In this document: positions 1 to 6,193 of the stretch, in pieces | How positions within the stretch are numbered: position 1 is the first letter of the stretch | Layout: every line of letters starts with the position of its first letter | Source of the DNA: Bacteroidota bacterium | GTDB taxonomy: Bacteria > Bacteroidota > Bacteroidia > Cytophagales > Cyclobacteriaceae | Direction of reading: 5' to 3' | NCBI GenBank assembly: GCA_003242315.1 | Contig: QGUY01000184.1 | Coordinates: 1-8,029, forward strand | Length of the DNA stretch: 8,029 bases | Translations under genes and position numbers: made by a program | The notes under the pieces: model-generated | What the model saw: the letters and a program-made list of their open reading frames with translations, nothing else | Databases searched by the model: none | What the model was told of the DNA's origin: nothing

Positions 1-30
1 TTGGGTCGGGGATGTGGTTAAAAAGCCATT

Positions 31-1071
31 ATGGAGCGCATTGAAAAACTGGTGAACCAGTGGCGTAAGATTCTTAATGCTCCGCCGGACAGTGAAGTGG
101 TAGCGCACGATGACGTGGGAGCATTGCTACTGTATGCATATCCGGATCGCGTCGCGCGTCAGATTGAACGCCAGGGCACGTTGTATAAACTGATCAACGG
201 GAGGATGGCACGACTTCCCGCTGGCGATACGATGGTAGGCGCAACCTGGATTGTAGCCGTACATCTCGATGCAGGTGAAGCTGAAGGCAGAATATTTCTG
301 GCCGCTGGTATCGATCCTGTGCAACTCATCCCCATGTCGGTAGACCAGGAGATCGTTCGATGGGATGCCACTCATGAAAGGATCATCGCTGTTATGGAAA
401 CGCGCGTTGGTTCTCTCATCCTCGACCAGCGTCAGCTCAGTCGCATCAGCATTGAGCGGCGCCGGGAGGTGATCTGTAACATGATTCGCGAACGGGGGTT
501 AAAAGTAATGGGTTGGTCGGATGCATTTGAACAATGGCAGGCGCGTGTCATGTGCCTCCGCAAATGGAATAACGACGAAACATGGCCTGACGTGACAGAC
601 GATCAACTCCTTGCGACGCTGGAGACGTGGCTTGGTCCGTATCTCGATGAAGTCAACAGCCTGCAGGACCTTCAACGTATTGGACTGGATACGGCGATCA
701 ATGCGCTCATCTCCTGGGATCAGCAGCAGAAGCTCGACACGCTGGCGCCTATCCGTATCAAAGTGCCGAGTGGTTCAGAACTCAGGTTGAAGTACAGTAT
801 TGATGGGCAACCTCCGGTGTTAGAGGTTCGGCTGCAGGAGGTATTTGGCTGGATTGAAACGCCGTCTATCAATGGTGGTCGTACGAGAGTGTTGCTGCAT
901 CTGTTATCGCCCGGGTTTCGTTTGGTACAGGTAACTGGCGATCTCTCCAGCTTTTGGAACACAGGCTATGCGGAAGTTAAAAAGGAATTGCGGCGAAGGT
1001 ATCCGAAGCACGCGTGGCCTGATGATCCACGTACGGCTGCGGCGGTGCGTGGCGTGGCAAAACGGCGATGA
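31..1071 (+). CDS. hrpB: C-terminal part of ATP-dependent helicase HrpB (apparently frameshifted from its N-terminal part)
   Basis: The 346-residue product matches the C-terminal portion of HrpB, a DEAH-type superfamily 2 helicase usually about 800-850 residues long. Visible landmarks are ALLLYAYPDRVARQ (31-44), the segment around WD at 111-112, WPDVTDDQLLATLE (185-198), VPSGS (245-249), RLQEVFGWIETPSINGG (267-283), LLSP (291-294), DLSSFW (304-309) and the hallmark RYPKHAWPDDP (323-333) near the end. The helicase motor domains (Walker A, DEAH box) are absent and should lie upstream of the window. The reading frame is closed by TAA at 19-21, while the +2 frame (positions 2-4 onward) is open across that point. 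One extra A in the A5 run at 20-24 would give D-V-V-K-K-A-I-M-E-R-I-E-K-L, which reads naturally. ATG31 is therefore probably an internal methionine rather than a true start. Family assignment is firm; whether the gene is intact, mutated or mis-sequenced is unknown. Confidence 0.88.
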   Translation: MERIEKLVNQWRKILNAPPDSEVVAHDDVGALLLYAYPDRVARQIERQGTLYKLINGRMARLPAGDTMVGATWIVAVHLDAGEAEGRIFLAAGIDPVQLIPMSVDQEIVRWDATHERIIAVMETRVGSLILDQRQLSRISIERRREVICNMIRERGLKVMGWSDAFEQWQARVMCLRKWNNDETWPDVTDDQLLATLETWLGPYLDEVNSLQDLQRIGLDTAINALISWDQQQKLDTLAPIRIKVPSGSELRLKYSIDGQPPVLEVRLQEVFGWIETPSINGGRTRVLLHLLSPGFRLVQVTGDLSSFWNTGYAEVKKELRRRYPKHAWPDDPRTAAAVRGVAKRR

Positions 1072-1090
1072 GGGAAAGTATAGAAACTAA

Positions 1091-1119
1091 AAAACCGTCC
1101 CAATTCGTGAGACGGTTTT
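1091..1119. terminator. Bidirectional intrinsic terminator between convergent genes
   Basis: A perfect 9-bp inverted repeat, AAAACCGTC (1091-1099) and GACGGTTTT (1111-1119), encloses an 11-nt loop. Read on the minus strand, the hairpin is followed by a run of six T and serves the Lys/Ala-rich gene ending at 1151. Read on the plus strand, it is followed by TTTTC and serves hrpB ending at 1071. Confidence 0.8.
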
Positions 1120-1125
1120 CATCTT

Positions 1126-1145
1126 CAAAGATCTGAAGATCTTTG
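1126..1145. repeat. 9-bp inverted repeat downstream of the Lys/Ala-rich gene
   Basis: CAAAGATCT (1126-1134) and AGATCTTTG (1137-1145) are perfect inverted repeats separated by two bases. The element lies five bases past the stop codon of the minus-strand gene and just before the bidirectional terminator. It may stabilise the 3' end of that short transcript. It has no T tract of its own, so it is not called as a terminator. Confidence 0.5.
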
Positions 1146-1150
1146 CGCCG

Positions 1151-1246
1151 TTATTTTTTCTTCTTAGCGGCTTTCTTCTTAGCGGCTTTCTTCTTCGTAG
1201 CTTTCTTCTTAGCTACTTTCTTTTTCGCTGCTTTCTTCTTTGCCAT
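1151..1246 (-). CDS. Histone-H1-like Lys/Ala-rich pentapeptide-repeat small protein
   Basis: This 31-residue protein starts MAKKKAAKKK and consists of six consecutive units of the form [A/V/T][A/T]KKK, ending in an extra Lys before TAA. About 60% of its residues are lysine and there are no acidic or aromatic residues. It resembles the basic C-terminal tails of histone H1, chlamydial Hc1/Hc2 and AlgP, and the very short basic proteins seen in many Bacteroidota. A nucleic-acid-binding, nucleoid or ribosome-associated role is inferred from charge alone. Support for it being a real gene: the repeat is kept in frame while third codon positions vary (AAG/AAA, GCA/GCG/GCC/GCT). It also has a TAnnTTTG-like element 23 bp upstream and a strong minus-strand terminator downstream. 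The leader is A-rich with no Shine-Dalgarno match, which is normal for this phylum. It stands alone, convergent with hrpB. Confidence 0.78.
   Translation of the reverse strand: MAKKKAAKKKVAKKKATKKKAAKKKAAKKKK
1160..1234. repeat. Five tandem 15-bp repeats encoding KKKxx units
   Basis: Five head-to-tail 15-bp units occupy 1160-1174, 1175-1189, 1190-1204, 1205-1219 and 1220-1234, followed by a partial unit. The first two are identical (CTTCTTAGCGGCTTT on the plus strand) and the others differ at a few mostly synonymous positions. The unit length is a multiple of three, so copy-number change by slippage would lengthen or shorten the encoded basic tail without breaking the frame. Confidence 0.85.
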
Positions 1247-1268
1247 AGCGTTGAAAGTTTTGGTTAAA

Positions 1269-1276
1269 CAAAGTTA
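1269..1276 (-). promoter_or_regulatory. Candidate -7 promoter element for the Lys/Ala-rich gene
   Basis: On the minus strand this octamer reads TAACTTTG, a full match to the Bacteroidota -7 consensus TAnnTTTG. It would place the transcription start about 15 nt before the ATG at 1246. No TTTG -33 element is found at the usual 17-23 bp spacing, so the call rests on one half of the promoter. Confidence 0.4.
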
Positions 1277-1768
1277 CAATTGTGGTTTGAAATTAATACA
1301 TACTTTCGTAAATACCAAAATTTGCAACTCGGTTTAGGTCTTCAACCACCATCATGAGGTCATCACTCACGCCTTAGATCACACACATAGCATGTATGTT
1401 TTTGCTTAAGTATGTAACATTCGCAATCGTGTTGAAGTATTGTGCCCGCTGATGATGAAGGGACGTCGATCGATCGTCGACATTCATGAGTGAAGAAAAA
1501 TTTTTGGAGATCATCATGTGATCCGATGCGTTGCAAGAGTAAAAAAATCTTGAAAATTCTGCTGCTTTTGCGGATTTTTTGCTGTCGATCAGTGAGCAAG
1601 CGGCGCATGCAGTGCGCGTGAACGAACGAATGTTATCATTCAATGATGCATTGCGATAAAGTTTGCGCGCGATGTTCCTTCGGCTTGCCGGCTGAGTAGT
1701 GAAGGTCTCATTTGCTTGTAGGATTTTTTCACACCGACTCCGGTTGTCCCGATGGGTGTCAGGCACAA

Positions 1769-1797
1769 AAAATTTTTTCCGAAACGGGAAAAATTTT
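1769..1797. terminator. Strong hairpin with A/T tracts on both sides; possible bidirectional terminator
   Basis: AAAATTTTTTCCG (1769-1781) can pair with CGGGAAAAATTTT (1785-1797) over 13 positions, with a single T-G wobble and a three-base AAA loop. On the plus strand it is followed by CCTTTTAG, and on the minus strand the flank is T-rich. Its shape suits a terminator or a DNA cruciform/bend site, but no gene ends next to it, so its partner transcript is unknown. Confidence 0.45.
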
Positions 1798-1825
1798 CCT
1801 TTTAGATAGGGTTCGACGGGGTAAA

Positions 1826-1850
1826 GGTACCGGTCGATCGTCCGGAGACC
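1826..1850. repeat. Interrupted GC-rich inverted repeat
   Basis: GGT-A-CCGG (1826-1833) faces CCGG-AG-ACC (1842-1850) around the near-palindromic centre TCGATCGT. It could fold as a bulged hairpin 28 bp to the right of the 1769-1797 hairpin. Its arms are short, so chance cannot be excluded. Confidence 0.3.
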
Positions 1851-1989
1851 TGGTGTCTGCTGATGGCTACGCGATGGAGATGCATCGACTCTGCATGCGT
1901 GTCCGAAGGGTACGGTAATGGAATTTATCGCTACCGTTGTAGCGTTCTATCCGGTAAGATGGCGGTTGCGGCACGGCGATCAATTTTGT

Positions 1990-2014
1990 TTTGGGACAAC
2001 ATTTAAATCCCAAA
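1990..2014. promoter_or_regulatory. Inverted repeat upstream of the tRNA promoter, possible operator
   Basis: TTTGGGA (1990-1996) and TCCCAAA (2008-2014) form a perfect 7-bp inverted repeat centred on an AT-rich spacer that contains the palindrome ATTTAAAT (2001-2008). It sits directly upstream of the TAATTTTG element, where a regulator could overlap the promoter. The function is inferred from position only. Confidence 0.35.
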
Positions 2015-2020
2015 TAATTC

Positions 2021-2028
2021 TAATTTTG
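2021..2028 (+). promoter_or_regulatory. Candidate -7 promoter element for tRNA-Arg
   Basis: TAATTTTG matches the Bacteroidota -7 consensus TAnnTTTG and lies 33 bp before the tRNA, which implies a short 5' leader. The nearest upstream TTTG (1990-1993) is 27 bp away, longer than the usual spacing, so only the -7 half is well supported. Confidence 0.45.
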
Positions 2029-2061
2029 CAGGTCCCATTTTACCCGAACGATCCGGGAACT

Positions 2062-2133
2062 GGCTCCGTAGTTTAATGGATAGAACGAGAGATTCCGGTT
2101 CTCTTGGTGGGGGTTCGATTCCCTCCGGGGCTA
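2062..2133 (+). tRNA. tRNA-Arg (anticodon CCG)
   Basis: The 72-base cloverleaf folds fully. The acceptor stem is GGCTCCG/CGGGGCT (two G-T wobbles), the D arm GTTT/GAAC with loop AATGGATA, and the anticodon stem AGAGA/TCTCT with loop TTCCGGT. The anticodon CCG lies at 2095-2097, the variable loop is four bases, and the T arm is GGGGG/CCCTC with loop TTCGATT. The discriminator base is A2133. It reads CGG arginine codons. The 3' CCA is not encoded (CAA follows), so it must be added by CCA-transferase. The gene is followed by an intrinsic terminator and appears to be transcribed alone. Confidence 0.95.
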
Positions 2134-2137
2134 CAAG

Positions 2138-2167
2138 GCGGGAAGGTATAGGTCCTTCCCGCTTTTT
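2138..2167 (+). terminator. Intrinsic terminator of tRNA-Arg
   Basis: GCGGGAAGG (2138-2146) and CCTTCCCGC (2154-2162) form a perfect 9-bp GC-rich stem with a seven-base loop, followed by TTTTT (2163-2167). On the minus strand the same hairpin lies 11 bp beyond the stop of the TonB-dependent receptor gene. It has no T tract in that direction, so it would act there only weakly or as a 3'-end stabiliser. Confidence 0.88.
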
Positions 2168-2173
2168 CTATCC

Positions 2174-4540
2174 TTAGAATATCCAACGCACAAAAGGTAT
2201 CGGGAAAAATCCCTGCTGATAAGCGGTGATGACTTCGTTTTTGTGGTTATCCCACCCCTGACTGAAGATGTTTTCTTTGTTCGTGATATTTTGAAGGTCA
2301 AGGGCGAGTTCAAGTGTTGATCGGTTGAATTCTTTACGGTAGGTAAACTTCAGGTCGGTCCGGAAGTAGTCCGTTTGTCTTTCCGAGAATGCCTTATCCT
2401 CCTGGTAAACCGCCTGTCCCGCCTGCAACGACGCGTCGTAATCAATAGGGGTGATGAAACGGCCGCCCGTCCAGGTGGTGCGGATGCTAACACCTAATAC
2501 CCGATCCCTTCCCAAAGAAAATTCCTTACCCGCCAGAACATTGATCACTCTTCCCATATTGTAGGAAGTATTCCGCAGGATGCCGTCACTGCCGCGATAC
2601 TTTGAATCGAACAGCGAGGCAGTCACGAGATAGTAGTATCCCTTGCTGAAAAATTTTTCCAGCGTCAGTTCGATGCCGTAGTTTCTTCCCGTTCCGCCGT
2701 TAACGAGGCTGTCTTCATAGCTGGGGATAAATTCAAATCCGGCGTTGATGTTAATAGCGGCGTAAGAGCTGGGATGACGCGTGACAGGAATGTCGAACAA
2801 ATCCTGGTAATATAACTCTGTCTTTACGTGAAGGTCGTCCGTCAGATGCCAGTCGTGAGATATCACGTAGTGCTGACTCTTTGTGAACCCGAGATCTTTG
2901 TTCGTGTACACGACGCCGTCGTCAGTGGGCGTAACTACAGCGTAGGTCGTAACGTTCTGCATCTGGCTGTGGAGTCCATATCCCATCGCCAGCACATGCT
3001 TGTCGCCCGCCTGGTAGCTTAAACCGATCCGTGGTTCTATGCTATGACTGGAAGCAGGATTCAGACTCTGGAAGTGAAGTCCCGGTGTTGCTGTGAACCT
3101 ACCGGACATCCTGTACCTCCATTGCACGTAACCCTGCATCAGGTAATGCTGCCCCTTTTGGTCCATTCTCAGTTCGTCGCGTTCACCGCCGTGTATTCGT
3201 TTCCAAAAAAGGGAATAGTCGATGATGTCTTCCGTGATTCCTGCTGTGACGCTGTGCTTGGCGTTGAACTTGTGACTCACCCTGGCGACGACAGAGTACC
3301 TGTTGGTGACGAACGCCGATTCCGCGCTGCGTGTGGTGATCGTTGGAGTCCCGGCGCTGATTGAGTCCTGGTGATAGGTTTCGTCGGTGCGGCTATACCC
3401 TAATGATGCCATCAGGAAAGTTTTCTCGTTAAGTCGGTGATTGAACGTGAAGCCAGAGATGTTCGTGTAGTATCTGGGGTAGTCATTGGAATTGGGGGAG
3501 CCGTAGGTTTGTGCAGATGTGGTGTCGTAGTCACTTCCGAGAAGGGCAATACTGCTTCGACCCCAGATTCCGAATAGGGACACTTCGCTCTTTTTGCCCA
3601 TTGGTACCGAGAAGTGATAGTTTACATCGAAATAGGACGGCGTGGCACTGCCGGTTCCGAACGTCAACCCAAGTTCCTGGAATGCTGCAAGCGTGGAATA
3701 TCGGCCGTTGAGCAGATAAGACACGGATTTTTGATTGCCCAATGGACCTTCGATTCCAAATTCAAAACCATTTAATCCCGTCTGCGCTACATACTCGCGC
3801 TTTTCATTGTTGCCTTTGCGCAGCGTGAGGTCAAATACACCCGACAATGCGTTTCCGTACTGCGCGGGGAAGGCACCTGTAAGAAAGTCAGACTTGTCGA
3901 GATTGTTGCTGTTCAGCATACTGACAGCGCCGCCCATGCTCGCCACGGAACCAAAATGATTGGGATTGGGAATGTTGAGACCGTTAAGCGTCCAAAGCAT
4001 ACTCGAAGACCCGTTACCGCGGATGATAATGTCATTCCGGACATCATTTGTTGCAACCACTCCGGCAAAATTGGCGACCATCCGTGCAGGATCGCCCAAT
4101 GATCCCGCGTAGCGTTTGGTTTCATCCATGGAGAATGGTCGCCCGCTCACCGACACCATTTCGTTGTTCGTTATTCGCTGATCATCCGAGCGGCTGACCG
4201 ACACGACGACTTCCTCCAGTTGCTCCACAGTTTCGGTCATGGTCAGATTCAACACCGTTTCCTTTCCCGTATTGACAAGTACGTTGTTGAGAACGATCGG
4301 CTCATAGCCGACAAAAGAGAACTGGAAGCTATGACGTCCGGGACTGATGTTATCGATCCTGAAATATCCCGATGCATCGGTAACGGTACCAATCAGCGTG
4401 TCCTTCTCCATCATAACGACTGTGACCCCCGGGAGTGGTTGCTTCGTGACGTCGTCGAGGACGGTCCCCTTAACAGTTTGACCCCATAGGGGGTACTGAA
4501 TGGCGATCGCAAGGACTAACGGGACTACTTTGCTCCACAT
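2174..4540 (-). CDS. TonB-dependent outer-membrane receptor with N-terminal carboxypeptidase-regulatory-like domain
   Basis: The 788-residue product begins with a signal peptide (MWSKVVPLVLAIAI, likely cleaved after LWG at 20). A carboxypeptidase-regulatory-like beta-sandwich follows (about 22-102; GTVLDD, PLPGVTV, TDASGYFRI, VGYEP). Next come a plug domain (about 140-245; VRNDIIIRGN, LNGLNIPNPNHFG, PAQYGNALSGVFD) and a beta-barrel ending in the aromatic residue Phe. Receptors of this type import a ligand across the outer membrane using TonB-ExbBD energy. The length and lack of a SusD partner argue against a SusC glycan transporter; the substrate cannot be read from sequence. ATG at 4540 is chosen over the upstream ATG at 4588 because it starts the signal peptide directly and has AAAAAGG five bases ahead. 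It lies 107 bp downstream of the MFS gene on the same strand, so it may be co-transcribed, but no clear promoter or terminator settles this. Confidence 0.92.
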   Translation of the reverse strand: MWSKVVPLVLAIAIQYPLWGQTVKGTVLDDVTKQPLPGVTVVMMEKDTLIGTVTDASGYFRIDNISPGRHSFQFSFVGYEPIVLNNVLVNTGKETVLNLTMTETVEQLEEVVVSVSRSDDQRITNNEMVSVSGRPFSMDETKRYAGSLGDPARMVANFAGVVATNDVRNDIIIRGNGSSSMLWTLNGLNIPNPNHFGSVASMGGAVSMLNSNNLDKSDFLTGAFPAQYGNALSGVFDLTLRKGNNEKREYVAQTGLNGFEFGIEGPLGNQKSVSYLLNGRYSTLAAFQELGLTFGTGSATPSYFDVNYHFSVPMGKKSEVSLFGIWGRSSIALLGSDYDTTSAQTYGSPNSNDYPRYYTNISGFTFNHRLNEKTFLMASLGYSRTDETYHQDSISAGTPTITTRSAESAFVTNRYSVVARVSHKFNAKHSVTAGITEDIIDYSLFWKRIHGGERDELRMDQKGQHYLMQGYVQWRYRMSGRFTATPGLHFQSLNPASSHSIEPRIGLSYQAGDKHVLAMGYGLHSQMQNVTTYAVVTPTDDGVVYTNKDLGFTKSQHYVISHDWHLTDDLHVKTELYYQDLFDIPVTRHPSSYAAININAGFEFIPSYEDSLVNGGTGRNYGIELTLEKFFSKGYYYLVTASLFDSKYRGSDGILRNTSYNMGRVINVLAGKEFSLGRDRVLGVSIRTTWTGGRFITPIDYDASLQAGQAVYQEDKAFSERQTDYFRTDLKFTYRKEFNRSTLELALDLQNITNKENIFSQGWDNHKNEVITAYQQGFFPIPFVRWIF

Positions 4541-4545
4541 AATTT

Positions 4546-4552
4546 CCTTTTT
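4546..4552 (-). promoter_or_regulatory. Ribosome binding site deciding the TonB receptor start
   Basis: The minus strand reads AAAAAGG followed by five bases (AAATT) and the ATG at 4538-4540. This purine-rich site at good spacing supports starting translation at 4540 rather than 16 codons earlier. Confidence 0.6.
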
Positions 4553-4647
4553 CGCGCCAAGGTACAAACGACATTCAGTCGCTGTCATTGATGGCGATCA
4601 GGATTCTTTCTCTTATACGGTTTAACGCTTTGGGAGTTATACCGCCA

Positions 4648-5916
4648 TCATCCGGTAGTCTCCACTGAACGCTCTTTGAGCTGCTCGATTTTCATCTTGT
4701 CCTTTGACTTAAGTTCACGACGCCGCAGTCGCGGTGCAAAAAGAGCTGCAATCAGGACCGTGACGATTCCCTGAAGGAGTACCGTGTTCGGCGCGCCATA
4801 GTAATGCGTCAGCGTCCCGATGAGCAGTCCGCCAACAGGCTGCATCCCGAAGAACACCATCGTGTAGTAACTGAGCACCCGTCCACGCATAGCGGGTACG
4901 ACGGTGAGTTGAATGATGGTGTTGCTGATGGTGGTCTGCGACATCATTCCGAATCCCGTGAGGATTAGGCACGCTAATGCAAGGGGTAGAGAAGTGAGAT
5001 GGGAGAACGCTGCCAATCCAATACCGAAAAGGGTTGTATTGATCAGGAGAATCTTCGCCAGCCGAGCCCCCGGTCGCAGGGAGGCCAGGAAGATGGCCCC
5101 GGCTATTGCACCAAGTCCTACAAAGCTGTTGAGGTACCCGAATGTTGAAGCATCACCCTGGAAAATTTCGCGCGCATATACGGGAAGCACGGTTACATAA
5201 GGGAGGGAAAGCAAGCTTGTACACGCCAGCATGAGGATGACCATACTGATGGCGGGTGTATCTTTAAGATACGTAAAACCCGCCTTCATGTCTCCCAGCG
5301 GCGTTGTGGTGCGCTTTACCTTCTTGTGAGGTGGGAGTTGCATCATGAGCAGTGAAACAATCACCGCGGCAAAACTGACAGCGTTCGTGGCGAAGCAAAA
5401 CGTTGCACCAAAGGCTTCCAGCACAATACCCGACAACGCCGGGCCTATGATGCGCGCCAGGTGTACCATGGATGAATTCAGGGCAATGGCGTTAGGCACG
5501 TGGAATTTTTTCTTCACCATGTCGTATATCATGGATTGCCTCGCAGGAACATCAAATGCGTTGATGGTGCCTAGCATTACCGTTAGTGCCAGAATGTGCC
5601 AGATTTCATAGGCTCCCGTGGCAACGAGTGTTGCAAGGGCGGCTGCCTGCACCAGGGAGGCCACCTGTGTGGTGAGCAGTACGCGGAAGCGGTTGTATCG
5701 ATCAACTACAACGCCGCCAACTATCGAAAATAGAAAAGCGGGGAATTGTGCCGCAAATACGGTGGCGCCAAGCATGAACGCGGATTGTGTCTCTTCGTAC
5801 ACAACCCAATACACGGCGGTGCGTTGCATCCACGTGCCGATCAGCGACACGGATTGCCCGAAGAAATACAACCTAAAGTTGCGACTTTGTAATGCTCTGA
5901 ATGCCCGAATTGCCAT
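4648..5916 (-). CDS. MFS transporter of the MFS_3 (EntS-like, DHA3) type
   Basis: The 422-residue protein has about twelve hydrophobic segments and the usual MFS length. Family marks are the short N-terminal AFRALQSRNFRLYFFGQSVS region and WMQRTAVYWVVY (29-40). The loop 2-3 signature is GGVVVDRYNRFRVL (67-80). FDVPARQSMI (121-130) and NAIALNSSMVHLARIIGPALSG (142-163) are characteristic of the MFS_3 group that includes the enterobactin exporter EntS and many drug-type exporters. The C-terminus is a charged cytoplasmic tail rich in Lys/Arg/Glu. It probably exports a small molecule across the inner membrane using the proton gradient; the substrate is unknown. The ATG is 19 bp after the stop of the emfourin-like gene, which indicates an operon with the protease-inhibitor pair. 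The ribosome binding site is weak, so translation may depend on the upstream gene. Confidence 0.92.
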   Translation of the reverse strand: MAIRAFRALQSRNFRLYFFGQSVSLIGTWMQRTAVYWVVYEETQSAFMLGATVFAAQFPAFLFSIVGGVVVDRYNRFRVLLTTQVASLVQAAALATLVATGAYEIWHILALTVMLGTINAFDVPARQSMIYDMVKKKFHVPNAIALNSSMVHLARIIGPALSGIVLEAFGATFCFATNAVSFAAVIVSLLMMQLPPHKKVKRTTTPLGDMKAGFTYLKDTPAISMVILMLACTSLLSLPYVTVLPVYAREIFQGDASTFGYLNSFVGLGAIAGAIFLASLRPGARLAKILLINTTLFGIGLAAFSHLTSLPLALACLILTGFGMMSQTTISNTIIQLTVVPAMRGRVLSYYTMVFFGMQPVGGLLIGTLTHYYGAPNTVLLQGIVTVLIAALFAPRLRRRELKSKDKMKIEQLKERSVETTG

Positions 5917-5935
5917 GCGCCAACTCTGCCGGCAA

Positions 5936-6193
5936 TTACGACAAATTCGCGATAAGATGTTGAATGGTCGACCTCAACTCTTCAGGCACTTCTTCCGGAG
6001 AGAAGGGGATACGCCTGTCGCCCACCATCAGAACGTGATGAAACGCATCGCGCACATTTGGTGAAGGCTGATGTGATGCAGCCGCAGGAGCCAAACGCTG
6101 TATTAACTTCTCCGCTTCTTCCTCCTGCACTTCTATCTCTGCTGATCGGGTAAGGCCGGCAAAGCCACCAGTCTGTATTAACTTGATTTTCAT
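5936..6193 (-). CDS. Emfourin-like inhibitor of protealysin-type M4 proteases
   Basis: The 85-residue protein opens MKIKLIQTGGFAGLTRS; the basic N-terminus plus GGFAGL (9-14) is the signature of emfourin, the inhibitor encoded next to protealysin in Serratia. The rest fits that family: an acidic helix with EVQEEEAEKL (21-30), a Pro-rich linker, a D-A-F-H-H-V-L strand segment (49-55) and an EEVPEELRSTIQHL tail helix (67-80). There is no signal peptide, so it should act in the cytoplasm by binding the active protease. The start is taken at ATG 6193, which overlaps the protease stop as ATGA, with GGAG four bases ahead. The same frame is open further upstream inside the protease gene, but those residues do not belong to the family. 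The immediate neighbour is its expected target, which makes the assignment strong despite the short length. Confidence 0.88.
   Translation of the reverse strand: MKIKLIQTGGFAGLTRSAEIEVQEEEAEKLIQRLAPAAASHQPSPNVRDAFHHVLMVGDRRIPFSPEEVPEELRSTIQHLIANLS

Larger units (their letters stand above)
1247..2061. other. Long intergenic region with hairpins and A/T tracts, no convincing protein gene
   Basis: About 815 bases lie between the start of the Lys/Ala-rich gene and the tRNA. Open frames on either strand give low-complexity or Cys/Ser/Arg-scattered translations with no recognisable domain and no good start signals. The stretch holds alternating A/T tracts (AAAAATTTTT at 1496-1505, AAAAAATTTTTT at 1767-1778) and CGATCGATCG-type short palindromes near 1467-1480. 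It also holds several small hairpins: GCGCA/TGCGC at 1603-1617, ATCATT/AATGAT at 1635-1647, CGCTAC/GTAGCG at 1929-1944, and the larger ones listed separately. It could contain an uncharacterised RNA or decayed sequence. No match to tmRNA, RNase P, SRP or 6S RNA landmarks was found. Confidence 0.55.

Noticed and set aside
1143..1337. Plus-strand Phe/Ala/Leu-rich 64-residue frame resembling a membrane peptide
   Set aside because: It is the antisense reading of the KKK repeat; the minus-strand reading has the proper start, promoter-like site and terminator.
1293..1355. Minus-strand 20-codon ORF (MMVVEDLNRVANFG...) upstream of the Lys/Ala-rich gene, considered as a leader peptide
   Set aside because: There is no ribosome binding site, it lies upstream of the likely promoter element, and a frame of this length is expected by chance.
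1463..1483. CGATCGATCG-rich short palindromes considered as CRISPR or recombination sites
   Set aside because: No spaced direct repeats occur and the words are short self-complementary tetramer repeats.
1374..1766. Minus-strand 130-residue open frame in the intergenic region
   Set aside because: Composition is scattered in Cys, Ser, Arg and His with no domain pattern, no credible leader, and it covers hairpin-rich DNA; the overlapping 81-residue frame at 1363-1608 is no better.
1712..1918. Plus-strand 68-residue open frame
   Set aside because: It would start at TTG without a ribosome binding site and runs through the 13-bp hairpin; no family resemblance.
1918..2076. Plus-strand 52-codon ORF beginning MEFIATVVAFYP
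   Set aside because: It runs through the promoter-like region into the tRNA D arm, which makes it an accidental frame.
2062..2133. tRNA considered as an integration attachment site for a mobile element
   Set aside because: No integrase gene and no duplicated tRNA 3' end is visible in the window.
4541..4588. Upstream ATG giving a 804-residue TonB receptor
   Set aside because: It would place 16 polar and charged residues before the signal peptide and ignores the AAAAAGG site in front of ATG 4540.
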